Source: Pseudomonas sp. S06B 330
GTDB taxonomy: Bacteria; Pseudomonadota; Gammaproteobacteria; Pseudomonadales; Pseudomonadaceae
Length of the DNA stretch: 64,000 bases
Direction: 5' to 3'
NCBI RefSeq assembly: GCF_002845275.2
Contig: NZ_CP088149.1
Span: 3,034,501-3,098,500, forward strand
Shown here piece by piece: positions 16,897-25,678 of the stretch. Positions within the stretch are counted from its first letter, which is position 1. Every line of letters starts with the position of its first letter. The translations under genes and the position numbers were made by a program. Below the pieces are notes generated by a model, which searched no databases, had not been told where the DNA came from, and saw nothing but the letters and a program-made list of their open reading frames with translations.

Positions 16897-17877
16897 TCAG
16901 ATGACGAAGATTGACGAACCGGTGGTTTTGCGCGCTTCCAGGTCACGGTGGGCCTGAACAGCATCCTGCAGGGCGTAGTGCTGGTTGATCTCGATCTTGA
17001 TTCGGCCACTGCCGACGTGATCGAACAGCTCACCGGCAAGATCGGCCTTCTCCGCCGGGTCGGCGATATAGTCGGCCAGCGCCGGGCGGGTCATGAACAG
17101 CGAACCTTTCATGGCCAGCAGCTGCGGATCGAACGGCGGGATGGTGCCGGAGGCGGTACCAACGCAAACCATCAGGCCACGACGCTTGAGCGAGTCGAGC
17201 GACGCCATGAAGGTAGTCTTGCCAACACTGTCGAACACCACATTGACACCAACGCCGTCGGTCAACTCACGCACCCGCGAGGCCACATCTTCATGGCTGT
17301 AGTTGATGGTGTGGGTGCAACCATGGGCGCGAGCCACTTCAGCCTTCGCGTCAGTGGAGACCGTACCGATCACGTTGACGCCGAGCAGCTTGGCCCACTG
17401 CGAAACGATCAGGCCAACGCCACCGGCAGCGGCGTGCAGCAATACCGTGTCACCGGGCTTGAAGTCATACAGGCGGCGCATCAGGTAGGCCGAGGTCAGA
17501 CCGCGCATGGTCATCGCCGCTGCGGTTTCGAAAGCGATGGTTTCCGGCAGTTTGATCAGTGCGGCGGCGCCGATCAGGCGTTCGTCGCAATAAGCCCCCA
17601 GCGTGTTGATAAAACCGGTGTAGGTCACACGGTCGCCAACCACGACGTTGGTCACCCCCTCCCCCACAGCCTGGACCACCCCGGCTGCCTCAACACCGAT
17701 GCCGTTGGGCAGCGGGATCGGGTAAGTGCCGTTGCGGAAATAGGTGTCAGCGTAGTTCAGGCCAACTGCAACCTGGCGCAGGCGGACCTGGCCCGGGCCT
17801 GGGTCACCGACTTCGGCATCCTCATAACGCAAGACCTCAGGACCACCGCTTTCATAGAAACGTACGACTTTGGACAT
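16897..17877 (-). CDS. Quinone oxidoreductase (zeta-crystallin-like MDR)
   Basis: 326-residue zinc-free medium-chain dehydrogenase/reductase of the quinone oxidoreductase family. The N-terminal GroES-like domain contains GLNYADTYFRNGTYP; the NADPH-binding Rossmann segment is AAAGGVGLIVSQWAKLLG near residue 150. ATG 17877 has GGAG eight bases upstream and is preferred to the start six codons earlier. First gene of the leftward operon, preceded by an AraC-type operator at 17932-17995. It may reduce an enone or quinone intermediate. Confidence 0.92.
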   Translation of the reverse strand: MSKVVRFYESGGPEVLRYEDAEVGDPGPGQVRLRQVAVGLNYADTYFRNGTYPIPLPNGIGVEAAGVVQAVGEGVTNVVVGDRVTYTGFINTLGAYCDERLIGAAALIKLPETIAFETAAAMTMRGLTSAYLMRRLYDFKPGDTVLLHAAAGGVGLIVSQWAKLLGVNVIGTVSTDAKAEVARAHGCTHTINYSHEDVASRVRELTDGVGVNVVFDSVGKTTFMASLDSLKRRGLMVCVGTASGTIPPFDPQLLAMKGSLFMTRPALADYIADPAEKADLAGELFDHVGSGRIKIEINQHYALQDAVQAHRDLEARKTTGSSIFVI

Positions 17878-17931
17878 TCTTGTCACTCCAATCATCGATC
17901 TGGACGCATGGCGTCAGTTCAGGTTGATTGG

Positions 17932-17995
17932 ACTCTATGCCCAACGCTTGCGGGGTGCTTCGCATCGGACGACAAGGGTTTTTCATTTGATGACA
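17932..17995 (-). promoter_or_regulatory. Operator B: same element as operator A
   Basis: GGGGTGCTT (17952-17960), CATCGGACGACA (17963-17974) and CATTTGATGACA (17984-17995) are arranged exactly as in operator A, with 21 bp between the two boxes. Read leftward, AAGCAC is a possible -35 and TAGAGT (complement of 17932-17937) a -10, spacer 17 bp, again as in operator A. It lies 75-118 bp upstream of the quinone oxidoreductase ATG. 32 of 44 positions are identical between the two operators. Confidence 0.65.
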
Positions 17996-18072
17996 AACCC
18001 CGCGCCACTGGCCGCCTGCAAGGCTTTCTCGTACGATGGTTGACCCCAGTTCACCTTGCCAACGAGCCTCAG

Positions 18073-19572
18073 ATGAAGTCCCCAGCCGGTTTGCTGTTTT
18101 CAGGTATTGAGCTGGATCGCGACAGTACCACCCCGCTTTATCGCCAGCTGTACTTGCAGATTCGCAAGCAGATTCTCACTGGGCGCCTCAAAGGGGGAAT
18201 TCGTCTACCCTCAACGCGTACCCTCAGCCAGGAACTGAGCCTCTCGCGCATTACCCTGCTCAATGCCTTCGACCAGCTGATTGCCGAGGGTTTTCTGGTG
18301 TCGCGTACAGGCGCTGGCACCTTCGTGGGCGATGAATGGGAGCGCTCGGCCAGTGTCGAACCGCAGCCAGCGGTGCCACCAACGCTGTCGGACCTCAGTC
18401 AAACCATGCTGTCACTGCGCAGCGATCACTTTCGCGGGGTGTCCTATGCGCATTGCGGCGCCGACACGCCCACGTCGTTCTTGCCTAGCCATGGCGCGTT
18501 TGAAGCCTTTCCTCAAGTGGTATGGCGGCGCTTGCTCAACCGTCACGCGCAAAAGCCGAGCAAGGCCCTGCTCGGTTATGGCGAACTGCAAGGGTTGATC
18601 GAGCTGCGCCAGGCCATTGCCGAGTACGTCTTCGACGCCCGTGGCATCGACTGCTCCGCACAACAGGTAGTGATCGTCTCCGGAGCGCAACAAGCCTTCA
18701 ACCTGCTGGCGATGCTGCTGCTCAATCCGGATGATCCGGTGTGGATGGAAGATCCCGGCCACATTGCCGCGCGGATTGCCTTCCAGGCCCACGGTTGCCA
18801 GGTGATACCGGTACGGATCGACGACCAGGGCATCAACGTCCAGCAAGGCATTGCTGACTGCCCGGATGCCCGCCTGGTGTTCACCACCCCCTCGCGTCAG
18901 CACCCCTTGGGGGTGACCCTCAGCCATGGCCGGCGCCTTGAACTGATCGACTGGGCAGCAGCCAACCAGCGCTGGATCATCGAAGACGATTGCGACAGTG
19001 AGCTGCGCTATAACGGTCGGCAATTGCCGGCGTTGTACGCCATGGACCAGCACGACCGGGTGATCTATGTCGGTACCTTCAGCAAGGTCCTGTTCCCGTC
19101 CCTGCGCCTGGGCTACGTGATTCTGCCCAATGCCCTGGTCGAGCCGTTCTGCACCATGCGCGCAGTGATGGACCGCAGCCCGCCGACCCTGCTGCAGGCG
19201 GTTACTGCCGAGTTTATGAGTGAAGGCCACTTCATCGGCCATATTCGCCGTATGCGAGCACTCTACCAGGCACGTCAGCAATGCCTGGTCGACGTGCTGC
19301 AACGACGCCTCGGCGATTTTTTACGGATCACCCCGGTGGATGCTGGCATGCACCTGATTGCCTGGCTGCCACCACAACTCGATGATCAGGAAGTGGCCCG
19401 GCAACTGGCGGTGCACGGCGTACACACCTACGCATTGAGCGACTACTGCCTGCAACGTTACCTGCCGCCAGCGTTGCTGATTGGCTTTGCCGGTACCGCG
19501 CAGGAACAGGCCGAGCAGAAAGTCGACGCCCTGGTCCAGGCGTTGCGGGCGATGGGGCTTTTATCCAAGTGA
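18073..19572 (+). CDS. MocR/PdxR-type GntR regulator with aminotransferase domain
   Basis: 499-residue chimeric regulator. A GntR winged helix spans roughly residues 15-85 (TPLYRQLYLQIRKQIL, LPSTRTLSQELSLSRITL), then a linker, then a fold-type I aminotransferase domain with the PLP lysine in GTFSKVLFPSLRLGYV near residue 340. These regulators bind DNA in response to PLP or an amino compound. The start ATG 18073 follows the divergent operon's control region; the frame is open further upstream but reads through the operator. It probably controls the isomerase and MFS genes downstream, and perhaps the divergent operon. Confidence 0.92.
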   Translation: MKSPAGLLFSGIELDRDSTTPLYRQLYLQIRKQILTGRLKGGIRLPSTRTLSQELSLSRITLLNAFDQLIAEGFLVSRTGAGTFVGDEWERSASVEPQPAVPPTLSDLSQTMLSLRSDHFRGVSYAHCGADTPTSFLPSHGAFEAFPQVVWRRLLNRHAQKPSKALLGYGELQGLIELRQAIAEYVFDARGIDCSAQQVVIVSGAQQAFNLLAMLLLNPDDPVWMEDPGHIAARIAFQAHGCQVIPVRIDDQGINVQQGIADCPDARLVFTTPSRQHPLGVTLSHGRRLELIDWAAANQRWIIEDDCDSELRYNGRQLPALYAMDQHDRVIYVGTFSKVLFPSLRLGYVILPNALVEPFCTMRAVMDRSPPTLLQAVTAEFMSEGHFIGHIRRMRALYQARQQCLVDVLQRRLGDFLRITPVDAGMHLIAWLPPQLDDQEVARQLAVHGVHTYALSDYCLQRYLPPALLIGFAGTAQEQAEQKVDALVQALRAMGLLSK

Positions 19573-19679
19573 AGTCAGTGGCCTTATCATTTGATCCGTA
19601 ATGGATCTATCGGGAGTTCCACGCCGGCGCGATAAAGAACACGCCGGTAGAACCGGTGCCCGCACCAGGAACGACTCGA

Positions 19680-20732
19680 ATGAAAGCACTACAAGAACGC
19701 TTCGCTACGTTACTGAACCACAACGCGGACGGCGCTCCCGCGCCGCTGCTGACCCGCGAGTTGGCCACCCGCCTGCTCCAGCGCCTCGACCAGGCACGCC
19801 TGTTCGCCCACGCCTATCCGCTGCTGACCAACCTCACCTACGGTGGCCTGACGCCTTTCGACCTGCTCGACTTTGCCTATCGCCATGAATTGGCAGGGCT
19901 GAGCCTGCACATGCTCGATGGCGAACACAACAGCCTGTCGCAAATGGATGCTGCACAGCTGCATGCCTTTGCCGCCAAGGCCCGCGCCTTGCAGCTGGAT
20001 GTGCACCTGGAGATCAGCAGCACGCTCAAGGCTGATGTCGATGCGGCCATCGCCGTGGCCAAGGCCATTGGCACCCGCAACATCCGCGTGTACTCGCGCT
20101 ACGAAGGCCAACTGTCTCAGGTAATGGACCGCATCAGCGGCGACTTGTTGTACCTGGGCCAACAAGCCGATGCCCATGACCTGCATTTCGATTTCGAGCA
20201 GCACGAGGAGCTCAAAAGCGACGAAATCGCGCAACTGCTCCGCCAGGCCAACCACCCGCGCCTGCATGCCCTGTTTGACTTTGGCAACATGATCAATGCT
20301 TGTGAGCAACCCCTGCAGGCCCTCGCCAACCTTGCCCCGCACATCCGTCAGACCCACCTCAAAGGTGTTCGCGTGGTTGCCGAAGAACAAGGGTTTGGCC
20401 ACTACGGTGTGCTTCAGGGTAGCGTCGAAGACGATCTGCCCAGCGCACGCATGCTGTTTGAATTGCTGATGCTCGGCGAACAGCAACCGCAGGTGATCGC
20501 CTTCATCCTCGAACAGGAAAACCACTACGTTGCCCCGGCCTTCCGCCAGAGCAACGAAGCTGCCGATCCCTTCATCGCCTACCGGGAAATGAGCGAAACG
20601 CCACTGCCTGCAGGTTTCACCCTGGAGCAAATGCTGGCAGGTGAACAGCGTTGGGCCAACAACCAGGTGACCTACGTGAAGACCCTGCTGGCCGAACTGC
20701 GCACCCTTGCCGAGCTGACCCTGGCCGCCTGA
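19680..20732 (+). CDS. Sugar phosphate isomerase/epimerase-like TIM barrel
   Basis: 350-residue protein of the AP-endonuclease-2-like (xylose isomerase-like) family. Candidate metal ligands are spread as Glu in HLEISST, Glu in DFEQHEEL, Asp in LFDFGN, and His in RQTHLKG, as in IolE/hydroxypyruvate isomerase types. ATG 19680 is preferred (AGGAA upstream) to one eight codons earlier. It is 107 bp after MocR and 32 bp before the MFS gene, so it probably belongs to the same transcript. The substrate is not recognisable. Confidence 0.88.
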   Translation: MKALQERFATLLNHNADGAPAPLLTRELATRLLQRLDQARLFAHAYPLLTNLTYGGLTPFDLLDFAYRHELAGLSLHMLDGEHNSLSQMDAAQLHAFAAKARALQLDVHLEISSTLKADVDAAIAVAKAIGTRNIRVYSRYEGQLSQVMDRISGDLLYLGQQADAHDLHFDFEQHEELKSDEIAQLLRQANHPRLHALFDFGNMINACEQPLQALANLAPHIRQTHLKGVRVVAEEQGFGHYGVLQGSVEDDLPSARMLFELLMLGEQQPQVIAFILEQENHYVAPAFRQSNEAADPFIAYREMSETPLPAGFTLEQMLAGEQRWANNQVTYVKTLLAELRTLAELTLAA

Positions 20733-20764
20733 ACGCTACTACCCATCACGCCTGGAGAATAACA

Positions 20765-22033
20765 ATGACCGTGCAAGACAAGGCCAAATGGTTCAAATTC
20801 CTGATCCTCATCCTCGGTGGCGGCACCATCTACAAGCTCGCCAACCTCAAAGACGCCTTCTATGTGCCGATGCAGGAGTTCATGGGGCTGTCCCATACCC
20901 AGATCGGCCTGTTGCTCAGTGCCAATGCCATCATCGCCACCGGGCTGTTCGTGGTGGGCGGCGTACTTGCCGACCGCTTTGACACCCGCAAACTGATCCC
21001 CCTGGGCCTGCTCGGCACCGGTGCGCTGGGCCTGTACCTGGCGACCTTCCCGCCGTTCAACAGCCTGATGATCGTGTTCTGCTTGCTGGCAGTCTGCGCC
21101 GACTGCATCTACTGGCCGGCGCTGCTCAAGGCCATTCGTGGTTTGGGCGATGACAAAGAGCAAGGCCGCCTGTTCGGCCTGCTCGAAGGTGGGCGTGGGG
21201 TGATCGACACGCTGGTAGCCTTCTCGGCCCTGGGCGTGTTCATTGCCATGGGCGCTGCCGAAGCGGGCCTGAAGGCCGCGATTGTGTTCTACTCGGTCAT
21301 CGACATCGCTGCCGGGGTCCTGACCTGGTTCCTGCTCAAGGGCACACAGGCCAGCCAACCCGTCATCTCGAGGAAAAACCCACTGTCGAACCTGATGGAA
21401 GCCATCAAGGTACCGGCCATCTGGGTGGTCAGCTGCAACGTGTTCATGGTTTACATCGTCTACTGCGGGCTGACCTACTTCATCCCCTACCTCAAGGAAG
21501 TCTATGGCTTGCCGGTGGCCCTGGTCGGCGCGTACGGCATCATCAACCAATACATGCTGAAGATCCTTGGCGGCCCTGCCGGAGGCTTCCTTGCCGACAA
21601 ACAGTTCAAGAGCCCCAGCCGCTATATGAAATGGGCATTTCTGGCACTGCTGCCGCTGATGGTGATCATCCTGATGGTGCCCAAGAGCCCGGGATACATC
21701 TACGCCGGCATGGCAGCCACACTGTCCTTTGCCTTTATCGTGTTTTCCATGCGCGGGGTGTTCTGGGCGCCAATGGGTGAAGTGGGGATTGCCCCGCACA
21801 TCACCGGGTCGGCCTTCGGTATCGGTTGTTTGATTGGCTATGCGCCGGGGATGTTCGCCTATGTCGGCTATGGTGCGCTGCTTGACCACTTCCCGGGCCA
21901 GCAGGGCTACAACTATGTGTTCATCGCCATGATGGTGCTGGCCGTGATTGGTTTTGTGGTCGCCAGCCTGATGCACAGGCTGGTGCGTAACAATGCGCAA
22001 CTTGCGGCGACGGCACAGCCAGCGGTGAACTGA
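20765..22033 (+). CDS. MFS transporter
   Basis: 422-residue major facilitator. The 12-span pattern starts with KFLILILGGGTIYKLANL; a DRFDTRKL loop follows span 2 and a DKQFKSPSRYMK loop the second-half equivalent. ATG 20765 has GGAG eight bases upstream. Groups with sugar/glycerol-phosphate-like MFS importers by general appearance, but I cannot name a substrate. Last gene of the MocR-isomerase-MFS unit, followed by the REPIN array. Confidence 0.9.
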   Translation: MTVQDKAKWFKFLILILGGGTIYKLANLKDAFYVPMQEFMGLSHTQIGLLLSANAIIATGLFVVGGVLADRFDTRKLIPLGLLGTGALGLYLATFPPFNSLMIVFCLLAVCADCIYWPALLKAIRGLGDDKEQGRLFGLLEGGRGVIDTLVAFSALGVFIAMGAAEAGLKAAIVFYSVIDIAAGVLTWFLLKGTQASQPVISRKNPLSNLMEAIKVPAIWVVSCNVFMVYIVYCGLTYFIPYLKEVYGLPVALVGAYGIINQYMLKILGGPAGGFLADKQFKSPSRYMKWAFLALLPLMVIILMVPKSPGYIYAGMAATLSFAFIVFSMRGVFWAPMGEVGIAPHITGSAFGIGCLIGYAPGMFAYVGYGALLDHFPGQQGYNYVFIAMMVLAVIGFVVASLMHRLVRNNAQLAATAQPAVN

Positions 22034-22051
22034 CGCGCTCGGCACTATCGA

Positions 22052-22558
22052 TCGCCGCTGCCGCCAGGCTGCGATCGGGCGTGAAACGGTCGCAAAGCCT
22101 GGCCACCGCGATTCATCCAGCCCAACAAGGTGTCCGATTTGCGACTGCCCTGCAGTCGACCACAACTGATGCCCTCGTAGCCGCTGCCGCCAGGCTGCGA
22201 TCGGGCGTGAAACGGCCGCAAAATCTGGCAACCGCGATTCGTCCGGCCCAACAAGGTGTCCGATTTGCGACTGCCCTGCAGTCGATCGCAGCCTTACGGC
22301 AGCGGCTACAGCTGCTGCCGTAAGGCTGCGATCGGGCATGAAACGGCCGCAAAACCTGGCCACCGCGATTCATCCAGCCCAACGAGGTGTCCTGCAGTCG
22401 ATCCCAGCTGATGCCCTCGTAGCCGCTGCCGCCAGGCTGCGATCGGGCGTGAAACGGCCGTAAAACCTGGCAACCGCGATTCATCCAGCCCAACAAGGTG
22501 TCCGATTTGCGACTGCCCTGCAGTCGATCCCAGCCTCGTGCCTCGGCAGCAGCTCTAC
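22052..22558. repeat. Array of four REP/REPIN units
   Basis: Four copies of a unit starting CCGCTGCCGCCAGGCTGCG and continuing with GATCGGGCGTGAAACGGCCG, beginning near 22052, 22177, 22310 and 22419. Copy 22177-22309 is a complete REPIN closed by AGCGGCTAC. The others end in variant right arms (GACCACAACTGATG, GATCCCAGCTGATG), and copy 3 lacks about 15 bp of the inner spacer. The array fills the entire gap between the convergent MFS and kup genes and could fold into several hairpins. Confidence 0.9.
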
Positions 22559-24460
22559 CTACATTTCCACTTGCGTACCCAGCTCAATCACCCGATTGAG
22601 CGGCAAGTTGAAATACTTAAGGTTGCTGTTGGCGTTCTTGAGCAAGAACGCGAACAACCCTTCTCGCCAACGCGCCATGCCAATGCGCTTGGTCGGGATG
22701 ACCGTCTCGCGGCTAAGGAAATAGGTAGTGCCCATCGGGCTGAAATCCAGCGCCGGCACATGGCACAACTGCAGCGCGGTCGGCACGTCAGGCTCTTCGA
22801 TAAAGCCGAAGTTAAGGTGGACCCGGTAAAACCCATCGCCAAAGTCCTCAACCTCAAAACGCTCAGACAGCGGCACCCGTGGTCGATCCTGCGACACCAC
22901 GGTCAACAGCACTACCCGCTCATGCAGCACCTGGTTGTGCAACAGGTTGTGCAACAACGCATGAGGCACGGCGTCGGAGCGCGCGGTCAGGAACACCGCC
23001 GTACCCTGCACGCGATATGGCGGCTGCGAGGCGATGCTGGCGATAAACAGCGGCAGCGGCAAGGCCGACTCGTCCAGGCGCTCGACGATGATCTTGCGTC
23101 CGCGCTTCCAGGTGGTCATGAGGATAAACAAGGCGATACCGGCAATCACCGGGAACGCACCACCCTGGAAGATCTTCGGCGCATTGGCGGCAAAGTACAG
23201 GCTGTCGACCAGCAAGAAACCAAGCAACAGCGGCACCGCCAGCCAGCGCGGGGTCTTCCACAGCAGCAGGACCACCGCCGCCGAGAGCAAGGTGGTAATC
23301 AACATGGTGCCGGTCACCGCCACACCATAGGCCGCGGCCAGCGCACCAGACGACTCGAAACCGAGCACCAGCAGGACCACGCCCACCATCAGCGCCCAAT
23401 TCACCGTGCCGATATAGATCTGCCCCTGCTCCTGGCTGGAGGTGTGCTGAATGAACATCCGTGGCACATAGCCCAGCTGGATGGCCTGGCGGGTCAGCGA
23501 GAATGCGCCGGAGATCACCGCCTGCGAGGCAATGATGGTGGCCAGGGTGGCGAGCCCGACCATCGGCAGCAAGGCCCAGGTCGGTGCCAGTAGGTAGAAC
23601 GGATTGCGCACCGCCTCGGGGTTGCCAAGAATCAGCGCGCCCTGGCCGAAGTAGTTCAGCACCAGGCCGGGCAACACCAGCACAATCCAGGCGCGGGCAA
23701 TGGGCTTGCGGCCAAAGTGGCCCATGTCGGCATACAGCGCTTCGGCACCGGTCAGGGCCAACACCACCGCGCCCAGAATGGCCACACCGATGCCAGGATG
23801 CACCACAAAGAACTGCACCGCCCAGGCAGGATTGAGCGCCAGCAGCACCTCGGGACGCTGGGCGATGCCATAGACACCCAGTGCGCCCAGCACGGTGAAC
23901 CACAGCACCATCACCGGCCCAAACAGGGTGCCGATGCGGGCGGTGCCGTGCTTCTGAATCAAAAACAGCGCCACCAGCACCACCAGCGCAATGGGTACAA
24001 CCCAATGGTCAATGCCATCGAAGGCCAGCTGCAGGCCCTCCACCGCCGAAAGTACTGAGATCGCCGGGGTAATCATGCTGTCGCCATAGAACAGCGCCGC
24101 GCCGAACAAACCAAGCAGCACCAGTACCCGGCTCAAGCGCGGATACGGCGCAGCTGCACGCCGTGCCAGCGCGGTCAGGGCCATGATGCCGCCTTCGCCC
24201 TGGTTGTCGGCGCGCAACACAAACAGCACGTACTTGATGGTCACTACCCAAATCAGTGACCAGAACACCAGCGACAAAATGCCGAGCACACCGTCATGGT
24301 TGGCCTGCACGCCATAGTGGCCGGCGAAGACTTCCTTCAGGGTGTACAGCGGGCTGGTGCCGATATCGCCATAGACCACACCGACGGCGGCGATAAGCAA
24401 GCTGATTGACGAGGTTTTTGCGGGGGCATGGCTAGCGGCGTGGGAGGCGGATGAGCTCAC
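22559..24460 (-). CDS. kup: Kup low-affinity potassium transporter
   Basis: 633-residue KUP/HAK/KT-type K+:H+ symporter. The N-terminal signature [20 protein letters not shown] is near residues 27-46, followed by about 12 spans to residue 440 and a cytosolic C-terminal domain of about 190 residues. Full family length. Transcribed leftward, ending immediately beside the REPIN array. No operon partners are apparent: the LysR gene upstream ends 137 bp away on the same strand. Confidence 0.97.
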   Translation of the reverse strand: MSSSASHAASHAPAKTSSISLLIAAVGVVYGDIGTSPLYTLKEVFAGHYGVQANHDGVLGILSLVFWSLIWVVTIKYVLFVLRADNQGEGGIMALTALARRAAAPYPRLSRVLVLLGLFGAALFYGDSMITPAISVLSAVEGLQLAFDGIDHWVVPIALVVLVALFLIQKHGTARIGTLFGPVMVLWFTVLGALGVYGIAQRPEVLLALNPAWAVQFFVVHPGIGVAILGAVVLALTGAEALYADMGHFGRKPIARAWIVLVLPGLVLNYFGQGALILGNPEAVRNPFYLLAPTWALLPMVGLATLATIIASQAVISGAFSLTRQAIQLGYVPRMFIQHTSSQEQGQIYIGTVNWALMVGVVLLVLGFESSGALAAAYGVAVTGTMLITTLLSAAVVLLLWKTPRWLAVPLLLGFLLVDSLYFAANAPKIFQGGAFPVIAGIALFILMTTWKRGRKIIVERLDESALPLPLFIASIASQPPYRVQGTAVFLTARSDAVPHALLHNLLHNQVLHERVVLLTVVSQDRPRVPLSERFEVEDFGDGFYRVHLNFGFIEEPDVPTALQLCHVPALDFSPMGTTYFLSRETVIPTKRIGMARWREGLFAFLLKNANSNLKYFNLPLNRVIELGTQVEM

Positions 24461-24597
24461 AATATGACTTCTCGAATACGCAAGGCCTGAAAACAGCTGC
24501 CGAGCAGCGCATATTCGCTGCTGGGACAGTCAGGAAGTTACGCCGCCAGTATCCTTGCTCGTCCGCCACGACGGCGTAAAAAGTGCGTAAAAAAACG

Positions 24598-25521
24598 CTA
24601 GAGCATGTAACCCGCCCAGATGCGTCGTTCGACCAGGTCGGCAGCGATCTCAGTGAAGGTTTCACCGACAAATTTGGCCGCCGGGCTGATCCTGCGGTCG
24701 GCCGCAAACACCTGCACCAACTTGCGCATCGGCGTCGGGTCAACCAACGGTGCGGCGCACAGCGTGCCGCTTTCCAGTTGGCTGTAGATCGAGGCCAGCG
24801 GCAGTGCAGTGAGGCCGAACCCATGACGCACCAGGTCAACCATTGCGCCAAATGCGTCCGCTTCAACGCTGGTGCGCAAACTGATGCCAACTTCTCGCGC
24901 ACAGCCATCAAGGATCGTGCGTAAACCGTGGCGAGCGCTGGGCAGCACCAGTGCCTGTTCCGCCAGGCTGCTGAATGCCACTGGTGTGTCCAGGCGCAGC
25001 CCGGCTTGCGGCGGGCCGACCAGTACCAGGTTTTCCATCATCACCGGGACGATACGCAGGGTGTGCAGTGGCTGAGGGTCATAGGAGATTGCCAGCTCAA
25101 GTTCACCGCGCTGCACCCAGTCAAGCAGGTAGCCGCTGTAGGCCGAGGAAAAACGGATCCCCAGGTTCGGTTGTGCTTCGCGCAACCGGCGTACCAGCGG
25201 TACGGTGGCGATTTCGGCAACGGTGGGCGTGGTACCGATCACCACGGTGCCGCGAAACAGCGTACGCCCCCCTACCGCAGCACTGCGTATCGACTCCATC
25301 TCATCCATGATCCGCGTGGCATGGGCCAGTACCTCGCGGCCCATCTCGGTGATTTGCATGCCGCGGCCATGGCGTTCAAACAGGTACACGCCCAGCTCCT
25401 TTTCCAATTGCCGGATCTGCCGACTGAGGGCAGGTTGGGCAATGTGCAGGCGGTCGGAGGCCTTGCTCAAGCTGCCCAGCTCAGCAACGTGAATCAGGGT
25501 TTTGAGTTGAACAACATCCAT
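24598..25521 (-). CDS. LysR-family regulator of the C5-dicarboxylate-like cassette
   Basis: 307-residue LysR regulator. The winged HTH is in residues 1-60 (LGSLSKASDRLHIAQPALSR), and the effector domain runs from about 90 to the end. ATG 25521 is chosen because LysR proteins start directly before the first HTH helix; the frame is open 25 codons further. It is divergent from the acyl-CoA dehydrogenase gene, with a perfect inverted repeat at 25581-25597 in between. The layout resembles the LysR gene of the P. aeruginosa itaconate locus. Confidence 0.93.
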   Translation of the reverse strand: MDVVQLKTLIHVAELGSLSKASDRLHIAQPALSRQIRQLEKELGVYLFERHGRGMQITEMGREVLAHATRIMDEMESIRSAAVGGRTLFRGTVVIGTTPTVAEIATVPLVRRLREAQPNLGIRFSSAYSGYLLDWVQRGELELAISYDPQPLHTLRIVPVMMENLVLVGPPQAGLRLDTPVAFSSLAEQALVLPSARHGLRTILDGCAREVGISLRTSVEADAFGAMVDLVRHGFGLTALPLASIYSQLESGTLCAAPLVDPTPMRKLVQVFAADRRISPAAKFVGETFTEIAADLVERRIWAGYML

Positions 25522-25580
25522 GGGCTGCCCCGTCTGATGAGTAGCTGCATTAACGGGCGAGTGTAACCTGCGCCAGCAGC

Positions 25581-25597
25581 TATGCCCAATCGGCATA
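25581..25597. promoter_or_regulatory. Predicted LysR operator palindrome
   Basis: TATGCC-CAATC-GGCATA is a perfect 17-bp inverted repeat containing the T-N11-A pattern of LysR sites. It lies 60 bp from the LysR start and 82 bp from the acyl-CoA dehydrogenase start, the usual position for control of both directions. Confidence 0.7.
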
Positions 25598-25678
25598 TCT
25601 CAAAGAGAAAAACGGTAGTCCTCCTCCCTCCTCCATCACGCCAGAATGGACGAAAACACAACGGCCGGGACTCCAACA

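Noticed and set aside
15063..16904. + strand open frame of 613 codons
   Set aside because: Antisense to the clearly recognisable BKACE and TauD-type genes.
17963..17995. MocR operator instead of AraC operator
   Set aside because: Direct repeats can also bind MocR proteins, but the same element upstream of the hydrolase operon, next to an AraC gene and far from any MocR gene, makes AraC more likely. Not fully excluded.
20672..22363. - strand open frame of 563 codons entering the REPIN array
   Set aside because: Antisense to the MFS gene and then reads repeat sequence; no family features.
22052..22558. Possible CRISPR array
   Set aside because: The repeated part is the whole unit of about 110-140 bp, with REP palindromes and no unique spacers of constant length; no cas genes nearby.
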